A DNA stretch of 46,539 nt from Stentor coeruleus. Taxonomy: Eukaryota > Ciliophora > Heterotrichea > Heterotrichida > Stentoridae. The stretch is taken from positions 1-46,539 of the forward strand of contig MPUH01000548.1 of NCBI GenBank assembly GCA_001970955.1, given 5' to 3'. How positions within the stretch are numbered: position 1 is the stretch's first letter; every line of letters starts with the position of its first letter. This document shows positions 9,577 through 19,660 of the stretch, in pieces. The position numbers were made by a program, and so were the translations under genes. The notes beneath the pieces were generated by a model. The model was not told the DNA's origin, searched no databases, and saw only the letters and a list, made by a program, of their open reading frames with translations.

Positions 9577-10026
9577 TTACAATTCTTCACTGGTTGTGCT
9601 ACTTGACTCGAATTTTAAAAATTTCTCATCATAGATTATAGGGTTGATTCTATGCCTTGTTGGAGGCCTTTCTGAGAACCTGGAAAAAAGAGGTGAAGGA
9701 AGAGACTTGCTTATTGGAAAACTGTTTGGTGAATTAAGTATGCAACTAATCTCTGAATGTAAGATTTCATTTTCTTGATCACAACTATATGACCTTGGAG
9801 TATTATACATACTATTAGTTTTTTCTATTGTCATTAAGTTGTTAGTTAATTCCAATAATCCAACTTCCTCTTGATTTTTAGAACAGTTTGTCTCCTCCCA
9901 TCTTTGCAGCAGACCAATTGTATCAAAAGGGTTCGTTATTCTTGGCCTTTGGATACTTTCAGCTATCCTCATTGGCTTGGGAGATAAAATAGCTGGTCCT
10001 TCAGTTTTTCTGACGAGTTTTTCCAT
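9577..10026 (-). CDS. hypothetical protein, 149 residues
   Basis: The protein is not recognised. It is hydrophilic, with Ser/Thr/Pro-rich segments such as SPNSFPISKSLPSPLFSRFS near residue 105 and a Ser/Thr/Glu-rich C-terminus. It has no membrane segment, signal peptide or cysteine pattern, and it looks like a largely disordered protein with possible phosphorylation sites (RPRITNP near 28, SPKP near 15). The start codon and first seven codons lie inside a duplicated contig overlap (10002-10135), so the 5' boundary is less certain than usual. The stop is TAA. Confidence 0.55.
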   Translation of the reverse strand: MEKLVRKTEGPAILSPKPMRIAESIQRPRITNPFDTIGLLQRWEETNCSKNQEEVGLLELTNNLMTIEKTNSMYNTPRSYSCDQENEILHSEISCILNSPNSFPISKSLPSPLFSRFSERPPTRHRINPIIYDEKFLKFESSSTTSEEL

Positions 10027-10135
10027 AAATTATTAGACTTAATGGGTTTAAAATTTATATCTTTTTGGGTNCAGTTTTTCTGACGAGTTTTTCCATAAAT
10101 TATTAGACTTAATGGGTTTAAAATTTATATCTTTT
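10002..10135. repeat. 64-nt direct duplication around N at 10071 (assembly overlap)
   Basis: Positions 10002-10065 recur at 10072-10135, with a 5-nt divergent tail (10066-10070) before the N. The duplicated block includes the start codon of the 149-residue protein gene, so a second apparent ATG at about 10096 is an artefact of the same sequence. Confidence 0.85.
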
Positions 10136-10714
10136 CGGTTTTTAGGATTTTTTTCTGAGTATTTTCATAGCATTTTCATGAGAGGTATACATTAAATTAG
10201 GATTTCGGAAGTAAGTTTTGTGCTAAAGATCAAGATGAATGTTAGATTTTTTTGTGAATAGATTGGATGAGAGGATTTTTATGGTGTATTTGGGCTTAAT
10301 TATTGATATGCCAGAATTTTATTTAATCAAAGAAATTATGTTATGATAATTGTCAAAACACTTAAGATGTATGTATTACTTAAATATTATATTTTGTAGT
10401 TAGTGTTTGATGGTAATTTTTTGTATATAATTGAATGAGGAGATGTAGGTATATTAATTAGAAGTTTTTTGGAGTTTTCTAAATGGTTTTTGTAAGAGAT
10501 TTTTTGTATTATGAAATAGAAAGTTTTAAAGGTATTTTATATTTTTATATGAAAAAGTTCAAAAGTTAAGCTTTTGTATTCGAAAATTTTAAGTATAATC
10601 AAGAATTTAAATGAAGATTTAAACAAGAATCGCATTATTATTAATAAGTGAAAATTTTACAGGAAGTAAGGAATGAGTATACCTTTATTATAGGAAATAT
10701 AAAAAAAACTGAAT
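10136..10714. other. intergenic region upstream of the 149-residue protein gene
   Basis: The sequence is simple and AT-rich, G+T-rich on the given strand from about 10136 to 10560. It must contain the promoter of the minus-strand hypothetical gene. I found no coding or RNA signal before the tRNA gene. Confidence 0.55.
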
Positions 10715-10720
10715 AAAAAA
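10715..10720 (-). terminator. Pol III terminator of tRNA-Leu
   Basis: A run of six T on the transcribed-sense (minus) strand begins two bases past the tRNA 3' end. This is the standard RNA polymerase III termination signal. Confidence 0.8.
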
Positions 10721-10721
10721 T

Positions 10722-10804
10722 GCATACAGTGAGATTTGAACTCACGCGGAATTTCTTCCAGTAGATCTTGAGTCTATCGCCTTAGACCACTCGGCCATGT
10801 ATGC
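10722..10804 (-). tRNA. tRNA-Leu (anticodon CAA)
   Basis: This 83-nt class II tRNA reads on the minus strand. The 7-bp acceptor stem pairs GCATACA with TGTATGC perfectly. The D arm contains TGGCCGAGTGG (A box) and the T arm is GTGAG-TTCAAAT-CTCAC (B box). The anticodon loop is CTCAAGA, giving CAA for codon TTG. A long variable arm (GGAA paired with TTCC) is as expected for leucine. The A27-C43 pair at the top of the anticodon stem is mismatched. No CCA is encoded. There is no anticodon intron, although tRNA-Leu(CAA) carries one in many eukaryotes. Confidence 0.95.
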
Positions 10805-11056
10805 TTTTCCCTATACATTTTTTCTTCTTTAAATAAATCAATATCAAATCTGATCTAAAACTTCAACTTTATTTTTTTTATATATAATATTTCATTATAT
10901 TCTCTATTAAATATATTCCTATCTTTTAAATATATTTACTATTTCCAATCTTCTTACAGTCTATAACAATAACCATAAACCCCAAAAATAAATCCAAAAC
11001 CCTTTATTCTATTTTTACTGTTAATCTACATATAATAAGATAATGCTAAGCTTATA

Positions 11057-13357
11057 TTAAAATAAAAGAGACCCTAATTCAGATAAAACCAATTTTGCAT
11101 TATCAGTGCATTTCAAAGTTCTAAGAGTGTCCACAAGACCTAACTCATGACAATAATTCATAATTTCTTTTCTTATCTCCCCACCTGCAATTATATTCCC
11201 AATAGTCACTAAAGCTTTAAATAGATTTTCAGTATCATTTTCATTTTGGACAATTTCATTAAGAGCGACTAGAATTTGGATTTTCCCTTGAACATCATTT
11301 TTTGCCGCAAGTAATACTGAGTAATTAAACAGTAATGAAATAAGCCCAAGTCTAACATTTTTATTCGTATTATCAACATTAGCAAGCGCTGAATCAAGTA
11401 CCAATTCTCTACGTGTTTCAATAGAATATTGTGATGAGTTTCCAAAAAACATATTACATAAAACCCTATATCCAGTAATCAACACAGGATTATCATTCTG
11501 ATTACTAGCAATAATCCCACAAATATAAGTAATATGTTCAGCTCCATGATCAGAAGTCTTAAAAATTTCTTGTGTAGACTGATGCATCAAAGCAAATCTA
11601 TACAAATCTAAACATGGAAAAGCATAACCTTTAGGCCATCTAATAAGTTTCATCATCAAGTCTAAATCTTTATTCGTAAGACTTGACTTATTATAATTCT
11701 TAGTATTAGCCAATGTACTTACAACTCTATCTAAATTCCTCAATTCAGATTCATCAAGTCTTACCCCAGTATCGATTATCCCATTAAATTCTTTGATTTT
11801 CTTTAAAACTGTTTCTATATTCCCTGTAGTAAAATTCACACATATAGCTTGAGGGAAATATTTAGCTTTAACTTGTTGAGGTTTTGGTGCAGGGGGGTTA
11901 AAGTTTGGTTTTGCATTGTTGTTTATGAATTTTGTTATTTCTGGGATATAGTCTCTACGCATTCCTTCACGGGCTACGAATTTTTCTGCTGTTTCTAATG
12001 GGTTTTGGATGTTGTTGTATGGGAGTTTTTTAGTTATACCTTCACCTAAATCTACATCAAAAATATACTCGTATTCACCTGAAGGAAAAATATGGTCACC
12101 GTTATAGTATTTTTTTGCTGGACCATGAGGCTGATCTAATGAAGTGCCAACAACTTCTCCGATTCTTTCCCAGTACATTCCTTCTACATGCCACATATAT
12201 GCTTCTCCAATATTCCCGTTACGGAAAATCTCGATATCACCTTCTTTTTTACCTTGTCGGCTTTGAAGCTCGCTTATGTGCTTGTATTTAGATAAGTCAA
12301 TATCTTCTTTTGATTCTTTAATTGGACCTACACATTTTGCATTAAATTCTTCAATTTCTTGCTGACTTGCCACTTTGTTCTTGTCTAATGTGAATATTCT
12401 TGTAAAATAATCCCCACCTGCTGTTATAATGTCCCCTAGGTAATTTACTGCAACATCCCAAACGCTATCAGGGTGCATTATTGAGTCTACACAAGTTGAG
12501 TCTCTCCAAACTTTGACAATTTTGTCATCACCAGCTGAGATAACATCAAGACCTAAAGTTGCACAGCTAAAAACAAAACCACTATGGCCTATGAAAGTGT
12601 TTATAATCCTCCCATCGAGGCTTATGATTTTTACTGTAGCATCATTTGAACAAGTTATTATCCCGATTTCTTCGTTGAAATCAATTTTCTTGATAATGTC
12701 ATCATGGACTTTGACTGCTCGGATAAAGTTCTTGTTTTAGATTTTTTATATGATTTTATATAATCAAAAAANTTCTTCGTTGAAATCAATTTTCTTGATA
12801 ATGTCATCATGGACTTTGACTGCTCGGATAAAGTTCCCAGATGTTGACCAAAAATTAAGAAGGCCATTTTGTGAACCTGTGACTATAAAATTTGGGGTCA
12901 CTCTTACCGCAACTGCATGAGTGTGTTTTTGACTATCTAGTGTGCTTATACAAGTCCCAGTGTTTATATCCCATATTTTCGCTGTTGAGTCCCAAGATCC
13001 AGAAATAAGATTTTCCCCTATATAGTCTAATGAGCAAACAGCATTACTATGCTTAGCAAATTCTGTAGCTGACCCACTTTCAAAGCGTGTATAATAAATG
13101 CTACCAGTTTTATCACCAGAATAAAACCCAGTATTATCTTTGGTTAGTTGGCAAGAGTATACTGAAGATGAGTGGTGTGAAAATGATGTTACAGGATCAT
13201 AATGCTTACCTGAGTGTCTACCCAAAAACAAAGTTGAATCGTAACTGCCAGTGAGAAGTAAGTCTTCATTTAAAGATATACACCTCACTGCGCCGGTATG
13301 AACTTGTAGTGACTGAGAAAGCATAAAGTTTGGTAGGAGCATAGAAAGTGAAGACAT
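11057..13357 (-). CDS. PLAA: PLAA / Doa1 / Ufd3 ubiquitin-binding WD40 protein
   Basis: The order WD40 propeller (1 to about 300), PFU domain (about 338-433) and PUL domain (about 466-731) identifies the phospholipase A2-activating protein family. This Cdc48/p97 cofactor binds ubiquitin through PFU and p97 through PUL, and acts in ubiquitin homeostasis and membrane-protein turnover. WD signatures include GSWDSTAKIWD and AGDDKIVKVWRD. The coding sequence crosses an assembly gap at 12772. Skipping one copy of the duplication and its tail (12668-12772) gives an uninterrupted frame of 585 + 1611 nt, or 731 residues, near the usual family length. No intron is needed. The stop is TAA and the ATG at 13357 directly begins the propeller. 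The apparent early stop before the gap is an artefact of the gap, not a mutation. Confidence 0.9.
12668..12836. repeat. 64-nt direct duplication around N at 12772 (assembly overlap inside PLAA)
   Basis: Positions 12668-12731 recur at 12773-12836. The first copy runs into a 40-nt AT-rich tail (12732-12771) that does not belong to the coding sequence. Removing the first copy with its tail restores the PLAA frame exactly. Confidence 0.88.
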
Positions 13358-13622
13358 TTTTATATGAGCTTAGAAAAAGCCAAGCTTTGATATTATAAGA
13401 TATGAAGTATAATATGATTTTAAAGGTATTTTTATGTAGGTTTTAAAATAAAAATATGCTAGAAATTGTTTGAAATATGAAATTCAGAATATTTAAAGGA
13501 TTTTATTATTTTTGCTACACAAAGCAATCATTTCTACCATACTTTTACATATCACCCATAACTTATTTTTCCTATAAAAAAAATTTCATTAACATTCCAA
13601 ATCCTAGTAATTCTAAAACAAC

Positions 13623-14616
13623 CTAAAAAACCATGCACGATCTTTTTTTTTTTGTCGAATCCTGAGTTTTCTTTTCCTCAGTATTAAGCACTTTATTACT
13701 AATTTTTTCTTGAGTATCAACTCGAATACTATTATTCTTTTTTTCCTCCTCCCTACTAAGTCTATGACGATTTTTTTCTCTACTCGGGTTATTAAGTAAA
13801 ATCCAATCATAAATAAAGTCACATTCATATTGAAGCTTAGTAAATAATGTCTTAAACAATCTTCTAAGATAAGCATAATCAGGTTGTTCTTCAAAACCAA
13901 GTGACTTGCAGTAATTTAAATAAACAATAAATTCTTCAGGAAACCCTTTGCATAGATCTTCAAGTGTAGTGCTTTGTTTGATTTCAAAAATCCTTTTATA
14001 TTTTTCTTCTCGATTTCTTGTATCAATACCTTGCCATGGTAAGTTTCCTTTAAGAAAATACATTAATACATAGCCAATACCTTCTAAATCATCACGTCTA
14101 CCTTGTTCAAGTCCAGCATGAGTATTTATTGAAGCATATCTGGCAGTTCCAGTCAAACTTTTCCCTTCACGACATGGGATGTGTTTTCCAGTTCGGTCTT
14201 TATATCTTTTGGCCAAACCAAAATCGATTATATAGACCAAGGAACTTCTTTTACCTGTACCTATAAGAAAATTGTCTGGTTTCACGTCACGGTGTAAAAA
14301 ACTTTTTAAATGGATATATTCGATTCTTGATATCATTTGATCTGCCAGCATGAGAACTGTTTTTATTGTGAACTGCCTATTGCATTCATTTAGCAGGTCT
14401 TCTAGGCTTTTACCAAGTAAGTCCATAACCATTACGTTATAGTTACCTTCATTACCTGACCAATGGACTGCAGGTGCTAGTTTTTTCGAGTTTTATTGCT
14501 ACATCATCGTTGCTTTCTAGGTTGATACCTTCAAAAACTTCTCCAAACGATCCTGAACCTATTTTCTTAATAATTTTGAATTTTCCCCCAACCCTAATTT
14601 CCTGCATGCCTTGCAT
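13623..14616 (-). pseudogene. CK1: casein kinase 1 family gene with internal deletion and frameshift
   Basis: On the minus strand, residues 1-45 give a CK1 N-terminus ([20 protein letters not shown]...DDVAIKLE). After a frame change the rest of the kinase follows: [37 protein letters not shown] and the CK1 hallmark [13 protein letters not shown]. Between 14485 and 14474 the two frames meet with only about 10 nt in place of the 25 or so residues that hold helix C in other CK1 proteins. About 68 nt are therefore missing. No 15-nt intron can explain this. A collapsed assembly or a real disabling deletion both fit, so the gene may be intact in the cell. The C-terminus is polybasic and ends RSCMVF, a CaaX-like box (CMVF) suggesting prenyl anchoring. 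The intact segment alone is open from 14432 to 13623. Confidence 0.8.
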
Positions 14617-15400
14617 TTATTTTTTCTAATGCATTTTCTCATTACTTTTTATTATATTTATTCAGAATATATACTCTACAATATAAACATAGAAATATAT
14701 TCATAATTTAGTTCAAAATGCATTGGCTTTAAAAAAAAAACTCTAGTCTTTTATGTTGAGGCTTTAAATTTCTATTTAAGATTCTGTGGATTAACATAAA
14801 ACTACAAATAATGTGTGAGTTTATATTTTAAAAGAAACAGAATAATATTATTAATTTTATGATAAAAAACATAGGAAAAGGCGCAATAGAAATTAGTCAA
14901 AAATCTTTAAATTTTAAAGACAATTATTCAATAATAAAATAAGAAAATATTTTATATAAAAACTTGCTAATTTTAGATATCAATTATATTTATCTAAATT
15001 TTTTATTATACTTACCTAAATATCATAATGATTTATACACAGATATAATGCTTATCATAATCAAATTTTTATATACACTTATAGATAGCCTAATCAAAAA
15101 ACTACAGCTTTCCCTTAAAAAGCAAAGATTTTATATGTCATACAAATTTTACGTATTTTCACCATAACACCCAACAGCATCTATCTAACCATTCTATATT
15201 TTATCATCTTCCACTTCTTCTATTACTAAAACAACTATTCAAATCACTTAAAATCTCATCATCATCAAACTAAAATCCATCCAAAAATCATCATATCTAC
15301 CAAAACCCTACCATTATCAAACCAACTCTATAATCTTCTATTAAATTTCATCTAAAATATATATTTAACATCTTACATTAAAGCAAAATCTTACAATATT
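14617..15400. other. intergenic region upstream of the CK1 gene
   Basis: About 780 nt lies between the 5' end of the CK1 gene and the 3' end of the next minus-strand gene. The stretch 15180-15400 is very A+C-rich (many ATC and CCA runs). An open frame at 14964-15167 is low-complexity Leu/Ile/Tyr/Lys and is not convincing. No RNA gene was seen. Confidence 0.55.
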
Positions 15401-15706
15401 TTAATTTTCCCAATCATATGGATTTCTCAGTCTAGGTTGGAAATAACTAAAGAAAAAGTAATAACTACATGCAGTAGGGGTTAATAGTAATACCGAAAAA
15501 ATCCAATAAGGGATAACTTCACTAATATCTCCAGTTTTGTTATAAGCACTAATCCCCATACCACAAACAAATACTAAAAGCAATGAAAGCAGTATCATAA
15601 TCACAAGTCTACGATAAGGAAACCCATAACTCTTACTAACCTCTTCAATTTCAAAGCTTTCCATATCAGGAGGAACTAATATTTCTGGTTCTGGATCGCT
15701 TTTCAT
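15401..15706 (-). CDS. small two-helix membrane protein, possibly TMEM230/DUF872-like
   Basis: The 101-residue protein has an acidic N-terminus (1-35) and a Tyr/Arg turn (YGFPYRRL). Two membrane helices follow at about 33-53 and 68-88, and a short polar tail ends NPYDWEN. The arrangement (N-terminal tail, two helices, aromatic tail ending near a D-W/D-D motif) resembles the TMEM230/DUF872 family of vesicle membrane proteins, but identity is low and the call is tentative. The ATG lies in the same reading frame as the preceding 159-residue protein and just 6 nt after its TAA stop, so the pair might be one gene interrupted by a stop. Stop is TAA. Confidence 0.55.
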   Translation of the reverse strand: MKSDPEPEILVPPDMESFEIEEVSKSYGFPYRRLVIMILLSLLLVFVCGMGISAYNKTGDISEVIPYWIFSVLLLTPTACSYYFFFSYFQPRLRNPYDWEN

Positions 15707-15712
15707 ATTTAA

Positions 15713-16192
15713 TTATCTCTTATTTAATAACTTTTGGTTTTCCTTTTCAGCTATTGCGTCTCTAACTGTTGACAAATACCAGCTTCCAAAAAGAAATCCA
15801 CATAATAAAACTATACTTGCAGCAAGCATAAACCATTGAGCGCTTTGTGCATACTCAGTTCCAACAAAATCCGAGTATTCAGAGACAAGAATTATTCCCA
15901 AACTGAAACCTAGTTGGGAACAGAAGCAGGCAAAAAGCCAACTGAGGTAACAGATTAGTCTTAAAGGAGAACTGTATGTTGTATGGCTAAACATAGATAG
16001 GATGAAAATTATCAGTCCTGTAACTAAATAGCATAGATCATACCAATCTGCTGATCCTGATTTTGTACAGATTAAAATACCTGTGATTAAGTCAGCAAGG
16101 CCAATAAGAATCTGCATCACAGTGAATATTCGAAAGGTATAATAAATGCACTGACTGCCTATGAACTCATCAGGCTTTTTAATATTCAGCAT
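15713..16192 (-). CDS. four-helix membrane protein, unknown function
   Basis: This 159-residue protein has four predicted membrane helices at about 18-42, 50-68, 76-104 and 117-141. The N-terminus is short and the tail is charged (RDAIAEKENQKLLNKR). Cysteines sit in helices 1, 3 and 4, and the spacing is reminiscent of tetraspan proteins, but there is no CCG motif and no recognised family. Its TAA stop is followed in frame by two codons and then the ATG of the next protein, so read-through would give a six-helix protein of about 263 residues. The region upstream is a long non-genic stretch. Confidence 0.6.
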   Translation of the reverse strand: MLNIKKPDEFIGSQCIYYTFRIFTVMQILIGLADLITGILICTKSGSADWYDLCYLVTGLIIFILSMFSHTTYSSPLRLICYLSWLFACFCSQLGFSLGIILVSEYSDFVGTEYAQSAQWFMLAASIVLLCGFLFGSWYLSTVRDAIAEKENQKLLNKR

Positions 16193-17647
16193 TCTAACTA
16201 AGTTTTTATTAATTCTTGATAGTCATATTTTAATATATAAGTTATTAGATCGAATTATAATGTTTTTTAATTCAATCTTAAGTTCTAATTGTAATTTTAA
16301 TAAAGATTTCTTTTTATATTATTCAGTTGTATTTTGCTATGATAATAGTTGCTTATTACTTGTAATGCTTTATAATAGTTAAGTATTAGAAGACTACATA
16401 AAATAATCTATGTTTCTCATAAAAATTCATAACTTGTTATCAATGGGATGATATCAATTTTCTTGATTGTGAAATTCAGATATCGTTTTAACTATGACTT
16501 AAAAAAGGTTTAGAATGTGTGATTTTTAAGAGATACTTATCAAAATAATATTTTGATATTCTACAATGGTAATATTTTTGAGAAGCCAAGAGCAACTCTA
16601 ATAGAGACTGATGAAGATGGTGAAGAATATATTAAAAATCTTCATTTTCATAATAATTCTTGAAAAGTCTCTTGATATTATCTTAATTGTATGCAAAATG
16701 ATTGAACCCACGAATTCAAAATCCTTGTCGATATTTACAAAAAACTTTGAAATACATCCTTATTACTTACAAAAAGTAATCTTGCTACATTTGGATTTTT
16801 TACTAATTTATCTTCAGATAACAGGAAATTTCTTGAGTTTGTATTTTTACTAATTTAATAAACCTTAAAACTTTATTATTTTTCTTTTCACTCATATATA
16901 TAAAATGCGGAATACTAAGAATTATCCTATTTTGACTAACTCATTTTTATCAAATTAGCATTTAAAAACTCTAATCTACTCTAAATAAATAGCTTAGTTT
17001 GAATTCTTTTTATTTTATAGCATTTTGCATGATAAATCTTAAAACGCTACAGTAAAGTTTGCTTTCATTCACGAAATTAATTGATCCAAGTTTGATTAGC
17101 AAAAATATATTATGTTCTTTGATTGTCTAAGATACATTGCTCGAGGAAGTAAAAAAACATAAAAATTTCTGTAACAATGAAACTTAAACCATAATCTACT
17201 TCTTTGTAAATTTGACTGATCAGTTACTCTATTATCAAACCAAAGTTTAATCCACACATAAGGATTTTACTTGAAACTTTTTATATTCAAGAAAATTTAA
17301 TATTTTATAAATACTAAAGTTCTACTTAAGTGTATAATTAACTTATATTAATTCAATCATACTATGAAAAATCTCTTTATTAGTTATTTCTAAATCACTA
17401 CTAGTATTTGATGAGCTTTTTGAATTACTATCAAAATCCTCAAACCTATTCTGACTTGTGAGTAGATTCAATACTTTTTATATTAAATATGGATATTATT
17501 TATTTGAATATATATGGAAATAGATAGTTAGTGTATCTGAAGATTTGAGTGAGATAAAATAATAGGATAATAAAAAAAAAAAATCGATGAGATATTAAGA
17601 ACAGTTTAATATTTAATATTGATTTTTGATTTTAAAATTATTTAATT
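16193..17647. other. gene-poor region with degraded coding texture
   Basis: This 1.45-kb interval lacks an intact gene. Several pieces nonetheless look like old coding sequence: 16514-16858 (+, listed separately), about 17060-17290 (+), which reads as protein-like text broken by TAA codons, and 17343-17477 (-), an open Ser-rich segment with no start. Together they suggest one or more decayed genes. It also contains the promoters of the K+ channel gene (right) and the four-helix membrane protein gene (left). Confidence 0.4.
16514..16858 (+). pseudogene. coding-like remnant interrupted only by TGA codons
   Basis: From 16514 to the TAA at 16856-16858 one frame stays free of TAA and TAG for 114 codons but contains five TGA codons (16520, 16661, 16673, 16703, 16748). 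The text between them is protein-like, for example FEKPRATLIETDEDGEEYIK and LATFGFFTNLSSDNRKF. The last segment is faintly reminiscent of helical (armadillo-type) repeats. There is no ATG at its beginning. I take it as a decayed gene whose TGG or CGA codons became TGA; a frame that really reads TGA as an amino acid is the alternative. Confidence 0.35.
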
Positions 17648-19144
17648 ATGGACCGAATTAAAGTGCTTCCTGATAGCGGGGTAAGATGGACAGACTATAA
17701 TGCTTTCCCCAGAAGAGTAAAAACAATATTCCCTAAAAAGAGCATTGGACACCTTAAACCAAAGATGATCACCTGCACAATGCTTACTGTATTGTTAAGT
17801 ATCCTTTCAATTTTTATTGCAGTTGTAGAAAATCGATCTCATAAAGTTAGAGTTATTACAGTCAACTCATTCACAATATCCCTAAGACTAGCTCTAATGG
17901 GAACATCTCTTTTACAAGGAGTTTTACTAATTGTATATTGGTCTTTACGATCAAAAGTTAACAAAGCATACAGTATTTTCTTTTCAAAAAGTGGGGTTTT
18001 TGCTGGTAGTGACTGTAAAAAACTTATGATATTTGAATTTATACTTATTAGTATAGTGCAACCTTATACATTTAATATAGTCATTTTGGATAATGATTAT
18101 AGTTTTATCACACTTGATGACTTAATAACAATATGTGTTCTATGTAGAAGCTATTTTTTATTCAAACTATTATACGATGCATCTTATTATAATTCTTATA
18201 GAGCGCAATGGGTTGGGTAATATATATACAGGAACTTAACAGATGTGGATAATATGATGAAATTCGCTTTGAAAACTATTTTACAAACACAAGTCTATAG
18301 ATTTATTATAGGATTACTTGTATTATCAGTCATATTTTTCGCTTTGATCATAACTACAATAGAAAAAGGAATTAATAAACAAGTCCGAACCTATTCAGAT
18401 GCGATTTTCCTAACTTTTGTCACAGAAATTACTATAGGATATGGAGATATAATCCCATCTTCTGTTATAACACAAGTTGTTAGTGTTTTTATCTGTTTTT
18501 GTGGAGCGTTTATGTTTGCAATGCTCATGATCTCAATACAAAACTCTATGGATTTGTCTGATAATGAGTCTTCAGCTTTTAATGATATAAAATTCAATAT
18601 CGATTCTAAAGCCCTTAACAAACTTGCAGTAAAAGTTGTTCAGAATTGGTGGATCTTAAGGAAAATGCGTAAAAAAAATCTCCCTCGTTTTACCCAAGTC
18701 ATAAAATACAATAAAAACTTGACGAAATTTAAACTGACTAGAATGAAAACTAAAGCAAGTCATAATACTAATATGAAAACTACAATATATAATATGGGTT
18801 GGGCTTCAAGACAAAGAACTAAACAACTTTGTAAATCTTTTAAAGAATTAGATGACTATGAACAAATCTCAACAACAATAATTAAGAGGCAATTAGTGAT
18901 ATCGAAAAAATGTACTTTTATAGAGATGAACTGCCAAGAAATGCTTGAAAACCTCACAGGAGTAAGAGATGATAAGAAATATGTGAGACTTTCTAGTTTC
19001 AATCCTCGTGGAAGTTCTCTTAATAATAATCTGGCTTTTTTAAAAAAACAAAAAGACTTAGCGGTAAAAAGATTACTTATGCGGTATTCGCAAAGCACTG
19101 TTCATGATACTGAAGATAATTTAACACCTGATAGGAAAAATTAG
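17648..19144 (+). CDS. SK-like Ca2+-activated K+ channel
   Basis: Two exons, 17648-18216 and 18232-19144, joined by a 15-nt intron, encode 493 residues. The protein has about six membrane helices, a pore helix and the selectivity filter TIGYGD (257-262). S6 (FICFCGAFMFAMLMISI) is followed directly by a basic amphipathic segment (about 311-365, LNKLAVKVVQNWWILRKM...). This segment is placed where small-conductance channels carry their calmodulin-binding domain. S4 has few charges (CRSYFLFKLLYDASYY), as in voltage-insensitive SK channels. The likely role is Ca2+/calmodulin-gated K+ efflux that shapes ciliary membrane potential. That function is inferred from family resemblance. Without splicing, exon 1 would stop right after the last codon before the intron. 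Confidence 0.82.
18217..18231 (+). other. 15-nt intron in K+ channel gene
   Basis: GTAATATATATACAG, phase 2. Removing it turns an early TAA into the continuous frame ...QWVGNLTDVDNMMKF... and restores the helix before the pore. Confidence 0.9.
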
Positions 19145-19173
19145 TTTTATTGGATTTTGAGATTATTATGAAA

Positions 19174-19276
19174 ATAATATTAGGTTTATTAATAGAAATA
19201 TATATGAAGAATATTATTATAATGNATAATATTAGGTTTATTAATAGAAATATATATGAAGAATATTATTATAATG
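19174..19276. repeat. 51-nt direct duplication around N at 19225 (assembly overlap)
   Basis: Positions 19174-19224 recur exactly at 19226-19276 with one N between them and no divergent tail. This is an unmerged contig overlap. Confidence 0.85.
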
Positions 19277-19593
19277 AAGGTTTTAAATTTTTTTTGGAAA
19301 GGAGGCTTTTTTGATAAATTAGTTAGGATGCTTTTTTAGATTGAAAAAAGGTTTGTGAGAAATTGTTTTTTATGCAATCTTAGTGGTATGTTGCTATTAA
19401 GAGTTTGATTTTATGATCAAAAAAAGGTATTAAATAATTGATTAAATAAATTTAGAAGATTATTGTTGAAGAGCTTTCTATTATAACTGTAATATTTTTC
19501 ATAATAAAAAGATTACAAGCATTTTTTTTTGTAATTATATACAGGCAAACTGTGGAATATAATTTTTCCTTAGATACTAGCCCAAGTTCACAT

Positions 19594-19660
19594 GGGAAGA
19601 GAAGTGAAATCAATAAGCCAAAAGGATTATAAATACTAGAACCATATTGATTTCATTCCC
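19594..19660. other. candidate structured RNA or inverted repeat
   Basis: GTGAAATCAATA (19604-19615) pairs with TATTGATTTCAT (19645-19656) over 12 bp including one G-U. GGGA (19594-19597) then pairs with TCCC (19657-19660) across a 6-nt bulge. The element is richer in GC than its surroundings. I could not match it to U1-U6, RNase P, SRP or a snoRNA class. Confidence 0.35.

Noticed and set aside
12479..12763. PLAA as two separate genes or a disrupted pseudogene
   Set aside because: The break coincides exactly with a duplicated contig overlap, and the frame is continuous without it.
15707..15735. A 15-nt intron (GTTATTAAATAAGAG) joining the two membrane-protein genes
   Set aside because: It begins GTT rather than GTA and splicing it leaves an immediate TAA.
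16611..16853. 80-codon ATG frame on the plus strand
   Set aside because: Its residues are low-complexity Ile/Leu/Phe/Lys; the overlapping frame with TGA codons reads more like protein.
19561..19640. U2 snRNA (AGATACTA and AAGCCAAAAGG are present)
   Set aside because: The two matching pieces are separated by about 40 extra bases and the rest of U2 is missing; probably coincidence.
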